Positions 46,938 through 59,862 of a DNA stretch of 64,000 nucleotides are shown in pieces; within the stretch, counting starts at the first letter, position 1, and every line of letters starts with the position of its first letter. Below the pieces are notes generated by a model, which was not told where the DNA came from, ran no database searches, and worked only from the letters and a program-made list of their open reading frames with translations. The DNA is from Odontesthes bonariensis (lineage: Eukaryota; Chordata; Actinopteri; Atheriniformes; Atherinopsidae), in contig NC_134509.1 of assembly GCF_027942865.1 (NCBI RefSeq), positions 24,424,697 through 24,488,696 of the forward strand, in the 5' to 3' direction. A program made the position numbers and the translations under genes.

Positions 46938-48039
46938 GAAAAACAAAAAGAAGTGTAGTGACTGCAGGGAGACAGAACCAGGAAAGAGAGCAATGCAAAC
47001 ATATTTGAATGTAAATCCAAAACAAACACAGATTAATTAAATAATACAGCACACATACGAACCACTTAGAGACACAAAATGATGAAAAAAGACCATAACC
47101 AACCACTAAAAAGACCAGAAATACATGCAAAATGACTAAAGATGATGCAGAACAACGACAAGGAGACAAAAAAAGTGATACAAATCAACAGGATAACCAA
47201 GTAAGAAGATAGATCCAGCATAGACTCCAATAGCCAGTTTGAATATAAGAGAAAACCATCTCATTGATGCCTTAAAAGGCTGCATCTGCAGGCAAGGATT
47301 TATTTTTAATAGAATGATAAAAGTTGTTTGATTCAATCGTAAATTTCTGTCTACCTGCATGTGTGATTTTTATAAACCTAGAGATGGGTAATTGATTGAA
47401 GTGGTCGTAAAGCTGAGAAACACAGAAAAAAATCCACCGCAGAGTTGCAATGTTAACAGTATACTGTAAAATACAAAAGGCATGCTTTGTTCACTGAGTG
47501 TGAGGCACTGACCACTGGAAAGATCTATCTTGGATCTGATTTGATCAATGTCTCAGCCCTCAAACCTTCTGCAAGGCCCAAACTACAGCTAGAAGACAGA
47601 GTTGGCTTTATTGGAACAGTGGTGGTATAACTACAGAGGCCTCCACCTGATCCATCATCAATAAGCCCACTCTCATCCACTCAGCAGCTTTCAGACTCTC
47701 TACAGATGAATGATGCTGCAAGTTCACCTGCACCTCCATCATCACTTCATTCTCTTGTATAAAACTCCAGAGGCTCGTCCATGTTTTGTGCATCAAAGAC
47801 TTTTAAGACGGTCAGTGTACCCTGACCAATAACGTACACATGCACGCTGACTTTTTATTTGATTTTCCTTCCACATGTACCGACTTCCTTTGTGTCTTTG
47901 TTCACAGGCCCACATGGCCTCTGAACACGTATACCACCTCTCAATGAGCTGTTTTCATCTCTATCAAGCTCCCAGCGTCACACCTGCTGCTCTCACAGCA
48001 GCAGATCAACAGATCAGATAGGACACAGGGGGACGACTG

Positions 48040-48047
48040 TATATAAG
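48040..48047 (+). promoter_or_regulatory. TATA box of the RGS gene
   Basis: TATATAAG lies 93 nt upstream of the ATG at 48140. It is followed by ordinary sequence that could begin transcription at about 48070. A TATA promoter fits a regulated, inducible R4 RGS gene. Confidence 0.6.
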
Positions 48048-48139
48048 ACCGGCACATTGGGAGGCGGACTGATAGAAGTTGTCTATTCTTATAAAATACA
48101 TCTCGGTTTGTTCGTTTTCCCTCTGCTGATTTTTAAGCA

Positions 48140-50377
48140 ATGTGTAAAGGACTTTCCCACCTGCCCTCCTCATGTCTGGAGAAGTGAGTATTTGTCTTGG
48201 ATGCTGTGTTTGAATTGTTCTTAGATTGCTGTGTTTTAAGTGTCAATTACATGTGCAAGTTTACATGTTTTTTGTGTTTTAGGGCGAAAGAGATGCGGGT
48301 GAAGCTAAGCCACTTGGCTGAGAACCACCACAAACAAAAGTAAACCAGCTGAAACTTGTGTTTCTTATAAATCAGTGGATCCAAAGCTGCATTTTGACCG
48401 TTTCTGTCTCTTCGCAGGACTCAGGATGGAAAAATTCTTCAGGACCTGGAAACTCTCCTAAACAACAAAGGTAAGACATTTAATTTAGTTTTAAAACAAT
48501 TAAAAAAGTCTTTAGTCTTTACTTCCACAGCAGATGCAGTGGGAGGTTTGGATGTCACACTGGGAAAGGAAGGCTGACTTCTGTTTAACTTCCTCAGCTG
48601 CGGCGTCACTCACTGTCACAGTCATGAATTATTTGGAGACTTAAACAGAGCAGACACATTGTTAATATTGTTAATAACATCAGCGCTTTTACTATTTTTC
48701 TAATTATCTTCTGTGAAAAAGGCCCACTCCTTTTCTTTTTAGTCAAAATATCCCCCTTTTATAGGTATGCCAGGAGACAAATCCTGCCATAATTGCATGA
48801 AAGTGCAGATAATGCACAGTGTAGGTTTGGACACATTTATCCTAATTTAAACAGTAATTCCTCAGGGAAATTACAGCATGTACTCAGTAAAGTGCACTTA
48901 TCAAACACAGTACTGTCCCAGTAACTGAAGATTTATGTAGGTTGCATTTTTAACAGAGATGCAGTAAAATAATATTGAATTGTTCAGATACAAGTTGTGT
49001 TTGAGTGTAAATTTTAGTGACGCTGTGTAAGTTTAAAAAAAAAAAGATTGTTTCTGTATTTAATGTAAAATCTGAGACAGTAAGCCTCCCCTTAGATAAG
49101 AACTGGAAAAAGACGCTTCGTTAGTGCTGCCTTTCCACTTTTGCTGAATTTACTAAATCCCTAAATGGTCAATCCTAATGTTGTTCCTTTTAAAGTAATA
49201 TTCTCTCACCGAGCCTCCCCTGTAGGCCCACCTCACACTTTAAAAAAACCTCTACTTTAAACTGTTTTACAATATTTATCATAACGCACTGTAAATTACA
49301 CTTTTAATAATCTTAGATTATGGCTAATGTGATTTAACCAGAAACATTTATTTAACAAAGACCATTATTGGCAAAAGTCAATGTAAAAATGAAGATTATA
49401 AGAAATCTACAGCTATTCTGTGGTAAAAGACCCTTTTTTGTGTGTTAAGTGTTGAGGATAAAAGGTACCGCTGCATGGATGTGCATGTCATATTTTGCTG
49501 CTTTAGAGGTGTAAAGTTGTCCCCTAGAGGTAGAGGAGAAAAATGTTGCAAATCTGCCTCTGAGACGTAGAGGAATAGAAGTGTAAAGTTTAAGTGTATT
49601 GAAAAAGTAAAGTACCTCAACATCGTACTCAAATTCCACCATCTGAGTCTTCTCTACTTGACTTGTTATTATATTCTACATTCAAACATTTTAATTTTCA
49701 CTTTAGGGGTAAATTCTGTATCCATAAAACCAAGATATATTCAAATTTCCCCATAAAAACTTCATTTTTTCACATTGCAGCCTGCTGAAAAAGTATTCAC
49801 ATAAAACGGTTTTATCATTGCTAACGTTTAGATCATGCTTTTATTTCCCATGTCAGAGTCATGTGGAGGAGTTCCTTTTAGGGTTGAACTGGCTCATCAT
49901 GCATGAAAAGTCTCAAGTTCATTTCCTCTGGCTTTCTCTTCTGTGTATTTGATTCACCCTCAGGCGGCCTTCTCGCGTTTCGAGGTTTCCTGCGTTCAGA
50001 GTTCAGTGAGGAGAACCTTGAGTTCTGGCTGGCCTGTGAGCAATACAGGGTTTCTCCTACAAATCTGCAGAAGATCAAGGCCATCAGCATCTACAACCAG
50101 TTTATCAACCCCGACGCCCCACTGGAGGTCAGTGGTCAGATTTAGGCTGAGGGATATTTATGAATTATCAATGAGTGAGAGGATAAGGAACAAAACGTCT
50201 TCTGATTTTCTGTTTTACCCACTGCAGGTGAACCTGGATGCTGAGACCCGCGAGGCTCTCCTCAGTGTGATGGACACTCCGTGCACTGACACATTCAACA
50301 AAGCACAGCAGAGGATCTACAGTCTGATGGCCAAGGACTCCTTCCCTCGTTTCCTTCGCTCTCATCACTGCATTTGA
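48140..50377 (+). CDS. Short R4-family regulator of G-protein signalling
   Basis: GTPase-activating protein for Gi/Gq alpha subunits. Five exons: 48140-48183, 48283-48339, 48418-48470, 49964-50127, 50228-50377, giving 155 residues. The N-terminus MCKGLSHLPSSCLEKAKEMR matches the RGS4/5/16 type, with cysteines 2 and 12 positioned for palmitoylation on a membrane-binding amphipathic helix. The RGS box spans about residues 52-152: GGLLAFRGFLRSEFSEENLE, FWLACEQYR, INPDAPLEVNLDAETRE, and KAQQRIYSLMAKDSFPRFLRS. It ends three residues later with HCI, so it has almost no C-terminal tail. The N-terminal linker is also shorter than in RGS4 or RGS5 (about 180-205 residues). I could not assign it to one vertebrate RGS. 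Confidence 0.9.
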
Positions 50378-50643
50378 GGCAATTAAGGCTTTCTAAACCT
50401 GCTGTTTATTACCAGAGATCTGCTTCAGAGATAAGTGCTGATGAATCTGTTCTGCTTGACATGTTGATTGTATTTTATCACTTATTTTAACAGCTTGTTT
50501 AGTCAAACCAACCACAAGGTAGTGGTGTACTAAAGCACGGTCTGCTGCATGCTGGTGTCACATAGGACCCTCATAGTAATTACACTTAAATGTAGATGTA
50601 GCAACGCTGCACATCTGAACCATGTAAGCTATGAATGACACTA

Positions 50644-50666
50644 AATAAATGAAATATCTAAATAAA
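50644..50666 (+). promoter_or_regulatory. Polyadenylation signals of the RGS gene
   Basis: Two AATAAA motifs (50644-50649 and 50661-50666) lie about 270-290 nt after the stop codon. They give a 3' UTR of about 0.3 kb, ending before the converging C19orf53-like transcript. Confidence 0.6.
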
Positions 50667-50841
50667 TACCTCATGAAAGAGAGATTATTGTGTGGAATTT
50701 ATTAGAGTTAGTGCTGCACGAGTCTTTAGGAGTCTGTTTAAAATCAGTGTTTGGCCTCACCGCTGCGTTCAGAGCTGCTCTGTTGGTACATGTGATGGGT
50801 TTAAAAAACAAAAAGTCAGACCCTCTGCTTTTGTTGTTTTT

Positions 50842-50847
50842 TTTATT
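50842..50847 (-). promoter_or_regulatory. Candidate polyadenylation signal of the C19orf53-like gene
   Basis: TTTATT on the plus strand. A closer ATTAAA-type signal is possible at 51199-51204. If 50842 is used, the two converging transcripts end within about 150 bp of each other. Confidence 0.35.
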
Positions 50848-51279
50848 CAGGACAAAAAAAAAAAAGAGGAAGAAAGCTTCAATTTAGATTTTTAGTGCAA
50901 AGTCACAGAGACTAAAGCAAAATGCCACATCACCATTAAGGATGTCAAAATCTGATCTCCATTACCTGATTATTGTAGTCGTATGTAATCTCTGTGGTTT
51001 TGTTTGCCTGATGCAGACCAATAATTTGACCCTTCTGAAACAGAATAACACCTTTTCCACAACCACAGGGTGTGTCCTCTAACACGGTTGTTTCAGGGAT
51101 GCATCAGTTAGGGATAAATAACTTTTTGCCAGCTGAACAAGATGACAGAACCTTATTCAAAGTGGAGTTCCAAAAACAATGTGTTTTCTTGTGTGTCCTT
51201 TAATCTTCACATAAAGTTTAAAGTCATGTGACGGCTTCTATGGAGGTTTATGTAATGTCCATTGTTATATTGCATGGTC

Positions 51280-52132
51280 TTATTTGGAGCTGGTTCCAGG
51301 ACGGGCAGCTCCTGGGTTTCCTTTTTTCTCCGGCCCTTTAACCACACTCAGTGGCTTATGGAGCTTGGAGCTGGCCCTCTGGGTCACCTCCTGCTCAATC
51401 TTGTTTCTAATGGCGACCTCAAGACCCTTCAGAGAACAGCAGAGTAAAAGGTAAATCTGTGATTCAAGGTATCAATCAAGCAAACTTTTGAAAGATCAAA
51501 GCTTGAGCTCACCTTCTTCAGCTTCTGTTGCTCAACAACTTGAGCCTTTTTGGGAGCAATAATCCTCCCTTTACAAAAGAAAAACACAAGAATATCATTT
51601 AAACAATGTTACTGAACTTACAAGAAATGTAATGGCTTCTCACAATCATTCTACACAAATAAAATCATTATCAAGTTGGAAGGCACTTACAGAGGTGTCA
51701 TTCTTATCATAGTTTCAACACAGAGTTTGACTGGTGCCTTTTCTGTGTAATCACGTGGTGTTGACGGTACTCAGGTCGAAAATCAACCCAACTGTGTCGT
51801 CATTATAAATGTTTCTCTCACAGTATTTTCCTTTTTGTTATAAAGGGACAAATAAATTCATATTTCATGGACTGTTGTAAAAGAAAATGTTTAAAAGTGA
51901 CAATAAGTATCAGTCTTATATCTGGCTGACGCATTTCAACTGTAAGGCAACGTGTTTAGTCACGTTTGAGCTGATAAGTTGTTCAGTTCACGCTCCTCTT
52001 TCTTTACTAAACTTGTATGAAAACAACTGGTAAAACATTACCTCCTTTCTTAAGCCCTTTCGGTTTGTTTTGATGGTGTTTCTTGGCCGCTCCTGGACGC
52101 TGAGGTTTAAATTTCTTTGCACCTTGAGCCAT
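51280..52132 (-). CDS. c19orf53: C19orf53 / UPF0390 family small basic protein
   Basis: Small Lys-rich protein related to human C19orf53 (Leydig cell tumour 10 kDa protein homologue); its biochemical role is not well known. Three exons in phase: 52042-52132, 51513-51568, 51280-51426, giving 97 residues (human 99). Start MAQGAKKFKPQRPGAAKKHH (human MAQGQRKFQ). The core GRIIAPKKAQVVEQQKLKK matches human GRVIAPKKARVVQQQKLKK, then GLEVAIRNKIEQEV matches LEVGIRKKIEHDV. It is followed by a basic, low-complexity tail to TSSK. It lies downstream of mri1 on the same strand, the same order as in human 19p13.13. Confidence 0.92.
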
Positions 52133-52844
52133 TTTCACTTCATGGAAACACAGGAAGTCTTCCTCCTTCTTCGCTGCATAAAAAAAGAGTTTCTGGATCT
52201 TTCTTTTGTCTCGCTGGCGCCACCTGCCGGTTTGTCAGATTCAATCGTGAAACAGGAAGTCACAAATCCATAGAATCGGTTTTAATCCAGATTAGTTACC
52301 AGTGATTTGAACATATTAAAGTGGTAAATGTTTAATTATTTTTATTTCAGGTTCGTCTTATATTATCATCCTATATCTATGAGATGCTGTTTTCAACTAC
52401 AGAAGTGTGACAAGATCTGAAAAACTATCCAAGAATTTCAGAAAAGTAACTGTGGATAATGATTCTGGCTTTTATATATCCTGTAATTAATGAAAAAAAA
52501 GGGCGTCTATAGCTCAGGATGTAGACTGGTTGTCTTTCAGTTAGAAGATTTCTGGTTTGGCAAGAAATCGGACTCCAATTGCCCCCTGCTATTTTCTTCA
52601 ATAACATATGGACATAATGTAATGTAAATGTGGTTTTAGTCATGTCAAAGCGATTTAGATGTCAAACGAATGTCCACCTCTTCAAATTCAGCATTAAAGC
52701 AGCATATTTGATGCAAAAGAAGCCCCCTCAGACCCCAAAAACTCTTGGAGTCAAAGAGCTGGCTTTCCTGTGTCATACCATGTGCTTGTGGGAAGGTTGT
52801 TTAGTTTGAGATGTGGATGACACCTGAGTCAAAAACTCCAACTT

Positions 52845-54425
52845 AATAAGATGAGGCCCTTACCAAACACATAAACTTAGTGGACAGCAACATCAAGTTC
52901 CCAAGGGTGGATGGGAAAGACAAACACAGCAGGATGGAAGTCACTGAGGTATACAGAAACCCTCCAAACAGACCCGCACTGGTACCGGCTCTTATACTCA
53001 CACCACCCATTAAACATAAACTTGGAATCATCTGGGCTGGGAATGTCCCTCCAAATGTTGAGTGGAAAAGAAAAGGAACAAAAACACATCAAGGAAGCAC
53101 TTCAAACTGGGCCTTTGTTAATAATAATAATAATAATAATAATAAATCAAATTTGTAACGCACTTTTCATTAGCAAAAATCTCAAAGTGCTACAAAGTAC
53201 AACTAAAATCAGGGATAAAATCAACATCATAAAAATCATGTGGCGGCAGAATAGGCTTGCTTAAAAAGAAAAGTCTTTAAGCCTCTTTTGAAGTCGCCCG
53301 GTGGTTGCGGAGCTCTCAGATAGACCGGGAGAGAGTTCCAGAGATGGGGGACAGCCACAGAGAATGCCCGATCTCCCATGGTCCTTAATCTGGATCGAGG
53401 AAGGTGGAGGAGGTTGCAGTCTTGTGATCGTAGAGATCTGGTGGATGAATGTGGAATGAGAAGGTCCTTCAGATAATCTGGTGAGGTTCCGTTTAAGCAT
53501 TGATGGGTGATGAGAGCAATTTTGTACTGAATTCTGTAAGTGACAAGAAGCCAGTGCAGATCATGGAGAATAGGTGTAATATGGTCAGATTTACGAGCTC
53601 TCAATAGAACCCTGGCTGCACCGTTCTGAATGTATTGAAGCTTCTGAAGGTGTTTTCTGTGGATTCCAACAAACAGAGATTTGCAGTAATCGAGCCTGGA
53701 GGAAACAAAGGCATGGACGAGAGTCTCGGCATCAGAGAAAGAGAGAGATGGACGAATTTTGGAGATATTACGAAGATGAAAGAAGCAGGTTTGTTCAGCA
53801 GTCTGTAAGAACAACACAGCATCCAACAGACAGTAAAAGAAGAACAGACAGCGTAAGAATATTGTAATTGAGGATTCCCATATGTAGCGTGTGTCTGATA
53901 AACTTCCCCAATAACACCCTCAGACAGAGACGGGTTCACTTGGAGGACAAAACAACCAAACACAAACTGAACGATGTTGTATGCAGAGCAGTAAAGCGTG
54001 CACAGACTAAACCAAACCTCATCACAAGCGCACAGCAGGACACAGGATAGCCGGCTCCTCAGGTCAAGCCTCTCCGATCCACAGGGTACACTCTAGAGGA
54101 CACATCCTGGACATAGACGGGTGGTTTGAGTGGAGTCATTTATGTTGTAACCTCAGATATCACCTACCCAACACTTACGATGCAGCCTTGACTCTCTTCC
54201 TAAGGCGGTTTTACAACCGTTCACACCTTGACAAACACAATGGTAAACAACTCACCGCTGAAAATGACCTAAATGACCCACAGAATGAGCGGTTGGGTCA
54301 CTGACTCATGTGACATTGAGGACTCTGGTATGACCTCACCGACTCCATTCACTCCCCTCCAGCCGGTTATGACCTGGATGACAGAATCTACACCAACATA
54401 ATTTCTCTGTGGTTTTATTGTCTTT
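52845..54425 (+). mobile_element. Penelope-like element remnant, interrupted by a LINE
   Basis: Two blocks (52845-53119 and about 53850-54425) resemble fish Penelope-like elements. The first shows ITKHINLVDSNIKFPRVDGK-type sequence (reverse transcriptase thumb region), and the second shows NTLRQRRVHLEDKTTKHKLN, the stretch leading to the GIY-YIG endonuclease. They are in the same orientation and separated only by the L2-like insertion. The element is old, diverged and clearly broken. The 5' boundary is uncertain. Confidence 0.65.
53120..53850 (-). mobile_element. L2-like LINE, 5'-truncated, inserted in the Penelope remnant
   Basis: The minus-strand open frame 53826-53236 encodes about 196 residues of the reverse-transcriptase C-terminal region: FFHLRNISKIRPSLSFSDAE, LVHAFVSSRLDYCKSLFVGI, LQYIQNGAARVLLRARKSDH, DRAFSVAVPHLWNSLPVYLR, LKTFLFKQAYS. 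The 3' UTR is short and ends in (TAA)n (53120-53146 on the plus strand), as in fish L2/CR1-group elements. The frame is still open over its whole length, so the insertion is much younger than its Penelope host. Confidence 0.88.
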
Positions 54426-56699
54426 ATTCTGGATTGATGTGAAAGAGAAATCTCTTAATTCATGACTGCACTTTACAGCATTATATTCATATACGTATAT
54501 ATATTTCAAAAAGTCCAGTTTTGAACCATTTTCACATGTTACAAAAATGAAACCGAGATCAAGTGATTATCAATAACAACAATAACATACTTGCACCTAA
54601 AGAGGCCATCTGAACAACACTCCTTCCATGATAACTGCTGGCCACACAGATTGTTTTTAATTCACAAGCACCTGCTTTGATTAAACCAAAAAAATGTGGA
54701 AACTATGTGGCGGCTCTGGATTTTGGCACCTGATCAACTCCCATATTTTGAGCGGTTGGTGTAACATCTTAAATACTCTTCAAAACATGGTGCAAAAACG
54801 TTGCATAAAGTACAAGTAATTCAGCTGCTACCTAAAATCTAAACTCATAAAAGCGCCGCCACACAATATCTGTCACTTTGGGTTCGAGACACAAACATTT
54901 CTAAGATGTGGAGGATATTAGTCCAGATTAATGTTCTGAAATCAGTCTGCTCTGCTGCAGCCCGGCACATCGAGAGCTTGTGTTCGTGGGTTTCGGCTTT
55001 GGAGTCTGTGCAGGCAGACGGAGAGGTAGTGTGTATGGTTGAGGAGGCCTCCCCACTGTGGTGTTCTAATGGCCTAATCACTAGGAATCACAATGTCATG
55101 AAATTAAAACAACAAACCACAGCCAGATAGTTATAATGATGATGTACAGACAAACAAAAATCTCATAACTTTTAAAGATTCAAAAGGAGGGGGAAAAAAT
55201 TCAAAATATGTGGCGGATCTAACAGCCGCAAAGTTGCTACATATGTTGGGAGCGTTGACTAAAACTGCCCCCAAAATATTCAATGTCTCTAACTGTACAA
55301 AAGAAAAGAAAACACTGAAAAACACGTGTCTTTTCTGCTCTCGTGTGACCTACCAGCATCTTTGTGAGCTGAGGTTTAATGGGTGAGAAATCATGAAGAT
55401 TAAAGTGAGAAACATTACAAGATTTTAAGAGTATGGACAGTTCAGAGGTGGACGCTGTGATTATCACGGAGACTGATTTTCTTTACTTCACTCTGGACCT
55501 CGCTGTGGTTCCCGTGGAGTGAAAAGGTCAAACTGTATTTGTTGTGTTGGTTATGGCCTTGATCTTTATCGTTTCATTATTTCACGGTGTGATGTTTAAA
55601 TTAAACGAGAGAAAACCTTTCCACAGGTCCGATCGACCAAACATCTCGACTCAGTTACAGCTACAGCTTCTAGCTGTCTAATCGGAGCTCATATGGAGCA
55701 TTAAAACTGGGTCGTACTTAAGGAAAAAAAGACCAAAATGTAGGTACTTTATGGCAGTCTTAGAGGAAGGAATTGGAATTTGTGGAGTTGTCATATGTCC
55801 CCCCTACAGGATAACTGGAAGTATGTTAGAGTCAAAATTTTACCATGGGCTCAGGAACATGCTGACCTTTAAAGTAAAACATGCTTGATGACTATCATGA
55901 GGATATGTGCAGCGAAATCTTGTTATTTTACACAAAAGTCCAAAAAGATAAGCTTCTGTTATGCTTACGTTTGCAGTGCTTTTTCCAAATGAAAACTGCC
56001 AGATAGTAACAGGAAGCAACCACAAGCCTTTGAAAAGCGTCCCTCTGACCTGATTCAGGAGTTTTTATGTGACCCTGCAGCCATGTTGACGTTTCTCACT
56101 CATTCAGAAAAGATTGAATGAGCAATAGTGTGAGTTTCCGATGGCAAATGGATGCACGTGGAATCACTGTAGCACTGTTTGCTTTTCATTATTTTGTCGA
56201 GAGGTTTTTCTCTTTTCTTATTCTTTCCCTCCTCATCTCATCCCCTCTCCTCCCACCTTCTGACTGCGACCTGGGAATTGATTTTAGTGGAACATCTCGA
56301 AGGATGTTTCAGATTCTAAAATGCACCTGGAGGAGCGAAAGAGGTGGGACAGAAGAACCGGAGAAGAGGATGCATCAGTATCCTTTGCAAAAGTCTTTTC
56401 AGCATCCATGATTTTTAAAGGGGGCCTGACATGTTATCGAATGTTGTTAGTGCTCATGTATGTTGTTAATGCCCATTAGATGGATCATAAAATACAGTTA
56501 CAACATAACAATGCAGAGGCGTTGCAGCCGATTGATCTGAAGCGAGAACATCTGATTTTGCTAAACGAGGATTGCCTCAACTCCCCCTTGTGTCTCCGCC
56601 TCGCTTCCAAACTGAGGGGAGAGGAGAGACTAAGACACGAGAGGAAGAATGAAGGACTCGATAAACTGGAGATAAACCAATTTGAAAACAGAATCAGGG
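54426..56699. other. Intergenic, no recognised content
   Basis: AT-rich sequence upstream of the C19orf53-like gene and downstream of mri1. Short open frames such as 54906-55130 (+), 55237-55467 (-) and 56118-56411 (+) resemble nothing that I know. No promoter, RNA gene or complete repeat was identified. Confidence 0.5.
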
Positions 56700-57275
56700 A
56701 CAGCGGTCACTGTTAGGTGTCAACGGTGCAAACTTCAAATTCTTCTCCTCACATATAAAGCTGTTAATGACCAAGCTCCATCATACCTTAAAGATCTCAT
56801 AGTTGGCTGTTTTCCCAACAGAGCACTTTGCTCTCAGACTGCAGGTTTACTTGTGGTTCCCAGAGTTTCTAAATGTAGAATGGGAGGCAGAGCCTTCAGT
56901 TATCAGGCCCCTCTCCGTGGAACCGGCGGGCAGTTTGGGTTCAGGAAGTGGACACCCTCTCTACCTTTAAGATTAGGCTTAACACACGTTTCTCTTTCTC
57001 AGCAGGTTCTGTTGGAGGTTTCTTCCTGTTAAAAGGAAGTTTCTTTCTTTTCACAGTGGCTTTATGCATGCTCAGGAGGAGCGGGAATGAAACAAAGAGA
57101 CATTTTGATGTAATCTGTTGGTTTGCTTCGCTAGGCAACTATGAGTTGGACCAAATTAGAATTTAATGAATCGAATTTGATTGGCTTGAATTTGGCTTTA
57201 TCTTCGAAGTGCCTTGAGATGACATTTGTTGTGATTTAGAGCTTTATAAAATAAAATAAAAACTGAATTGAACTG
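56700..57275 (+). mobile_element. L2-like LINE 3' fragment with coding remnant
   Basis: The plus strand encodes KLQILLLTYKAVNDQAPSYL, KDLIVGCFPNRALCSQTAG, LLVVPRVSKCRMGGRAFSYQ, then sequence matching ..DTLSTFKIRLNTRFSF. It is followed by the tail ggttctgttggaggtttctt and ..tttataaaataaaataaaaactgaattg. It is the same family as 14165-14560. The C-terminal part needs more than one frame, so the copy is inactive. Confidence 0.8.
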
Positions 57276-59862
57276 TACTGCTTCTCATTCCCTTTAAAGG
57301 GAAATTGAGAACAGTTTGCCAATCAGGTCGGCTGACTGATCTGATCATGTGGCTGATTGTCAACGTCTGAACCGTCAACGCCGTGCATCAAAGCATCCGA
57401 TCCACGTTGATCACGCCTTATTGCGTCAGTTCACATCAGTGACATTCAGACTGTGCTCCACACAGATGGAGGTGTGTGACCTCACTGGTGAGGAAGCACG
57501 GCAACAGGCAAACGGTACGCACCCATCACACAATAACTCTGTCAACTAAGGGCTCAGATACTTGTTGGAATGCGGTAATGCACGGTCACTATCAGCTCAT
57601 GACTGACACGTCAATGATTGTTTCATCTGAAATTTCTCGGTGATATCCTTTTTAAATCACTTTATGACATTAAAACGAGAGGTAGTAAATATAGTAACAA
57701 TTATAAATTCTCTTCCTGTCAAACAGCACAGTTTCAGCACTAAATTAGCCTGATAATTTCCAACAATATTAGATTTCTTAACCCCTCTCTAACGAGATTA
57801 AACGAGGTCGGGGACAGAATTATCAGCCAATAACTAAGGAGAAAAATTCTTTAGTGATGCAACCTTCAAATGGCTCTGATTCAACTTTCAAGCAGCAGTA
57901 TGACATCTGGGGTTCAGAGGAAATAACCCAAACAGTCAAAGCACATTCTAAACTGAGCAGAAAGGCAAGAAGTGACCGAGTGTCTGAAGCTCTCAAACTG
58001 AAACAAGTTCATCTGAGTGAGATTTTACATTCAGATTGTTGTTTCCACGGAAAGATGCTGCAACGTGGAGCCGTCTTAAAAGGAAGAGTTCACCCCAAAA
58101 AAAGAAACAAAGTCATCTAATTTGTCATCAGCTCTGAAGTTTGTGTGGCTGAACTACTTCACAAATTAAGTTAAGAGGACGTTCTGGAAGTCAATTCTGT
58201 GATGCGCCTGAATCAACAGGCTATTGGTCACAATGTTTAAAGAAAACAGTAAAGAGGATATATTGGCAAATGGTCGCTTCATCACTCCTCATCCTGTGGG
58301 GACAGAGCAACATAACCACTCATTTAGAGTCATTTGTCCAATATTTACTCTTCTTAAAGTTTTCCGGTCTTTGGGGGGAATATCTGGGTCACCTGCTGCG
58401 TCCGTCTGCTGTGGAACACGAGGTGGTTTTATTGGTGCTTTTTCCACTGAAAACAGACAGAGCTGCAGTAGAACCGAAACAACGAGCTAAAAGACATTAC
58501 ACAGTGATCAAAGCTGACTGTAAGGGTAAGGTTATTACTTCTGTGGGATTTTTTATTTCACCTCACACATCACACGGAGTAGTTACCCCATTTTTAAAAA
58601 CAAAAAAAGAATAATTACAGGTCAATTTTGAGCTTTTCTTGTGTTTCGGAGCCGATGTAGTTGCTTTTGTAGCAAATCTTTTAATGTTGTGAAATCAACA
58701 ACAAACTTCTAAACAATATGGGATCAGCTTGATTTGTAATTAGGATATTTCATGGTAAACAGCAGCTAACCAAATGTTCATTTTAGGGTGAACTTTTTCT
58801 TTTTACGTGATGCCTGAATTTAAAAATGACAGGCTCATCAGACTGCAGCACAATGTTAAACTTTGCAGAGTAGGATGATCTGTAAGAATACAAGTGTATA
58901 TGTATATGTACACATGTGAATATAAGTACAATGTGAGAATACAAGTGTGCTATGATACAGTAACAGCTGGGAGTAGTGAGATGCAAACAGGGAGTGAGGT
59001 ATAAATACATCCATGTACTGAAACAGGCTTCTGATTATAAAGATTTGTTCAAATTTTTGCTGCACAGGTTAAAAAAAAAGAAAAGAAAAAAAAGTAAGTA
59101 AGTAAAATACTACATTTGTATGTGAAAGTCTATGAGCTATAATTTGGGTTAGTCCTCTACAAAAAAGTTCTACACTTAATATTAGAAATGAAATGTTAAT
59201 ATAACATTTTAGATGACAAATTTGATTTGAAATAACCACATATTTGGTTAAATTAGCAGTACCTTTAACTAGCAGAGGTTAGTTTTCTACATATGTACAC
59301 ACCACCAGCAGGGATTAATGTATTTACAGGAGAGTAGCAGCATTTTAGAAACCACAACTTCTTTGAGATTGAAGAGTAAGTCGTTCCCTCTAGACTTTCC
59401 CCCTTTTTTTTTTTTTTTGTTGGAGCTTTTATGATGAAGATGTCGGTAAAACATAACCTCAGCAGCAATTCAAAAAATTTGTTTGCCAAACAGAATTTAG
59501 AGGTTTGAGCCCAGCTGAGCTCTACCTGTGGTTGCAGAAGCCATTCAACAAAAGAAAATGAGAGGTGGGGATTGGGAAACTGCAAAGACTACCGAAGAGG
59601 GGTTTAAAAGAAAGAGGAGACTGCACATGTGTCTGCGTGACTCCCTGCAGTGAATTTCAATCCGTTCGTGCGCGTTTAGGTCAGAGACTGAAGATTTTTT
59701 TTTTTTTGCCTTCCATGTGCACCACTGACATGTTACAGGTGTGTTGAACAAAATCAAATGAAACCACAAACTGTGCGCTCTCTGTGAAGACGTGACAGTG
59801 TCTGTTAGTGGGACGTAGACGTGCAGTGGTGCACCAGGACCAGCAGGAGGGGCTGAGAGCCT
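57276..59862. other. Intergenic and possible mri1 3' UTR, no recognised genes
   Basis: Open frames at 57854-58120 and 58270-58614 (+) lack family resemblance and splice support. A T-run at 59404-59419 is present. The mri1 3' UTR must start at 59862 and run downward, but no convincing AATAAA on the minus strand was found close by. Confidence 0.45.

Larger units (their letters stand above)
44585..48139. other. Intergenic between divergent SCaMC and RGS genes
   Basis: The carrier's promoter must lie upstream of 44584, but no TATA or clear CpG-rich core was identified. GC-rich sequence at about 45980-46400 is a candidate. Contents recognised: an L2-like tail at 45390-45600, a 13-bp minisatellite at 46248-46364, a CA repeat at 46899-46935 and the RGS TATA box at 48040. 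A 62-codon minus-strand frame at 47608-47796 has no family I recognise. Confidence 0.5.

Noticed and set aside
47608-47796. 62-codon minus-strand frame (VNLQHHSSVESLKAAEWMR)
   Set aside because: Looks protein-like but I recognise no family and see no flanking exons; left unannotated.
53236-53826. Possible host gene of 196 codons
   Set aside because: Reverse-transcriptase C-terminal motifs and the TAA tail identify it as an L2-like LINE.
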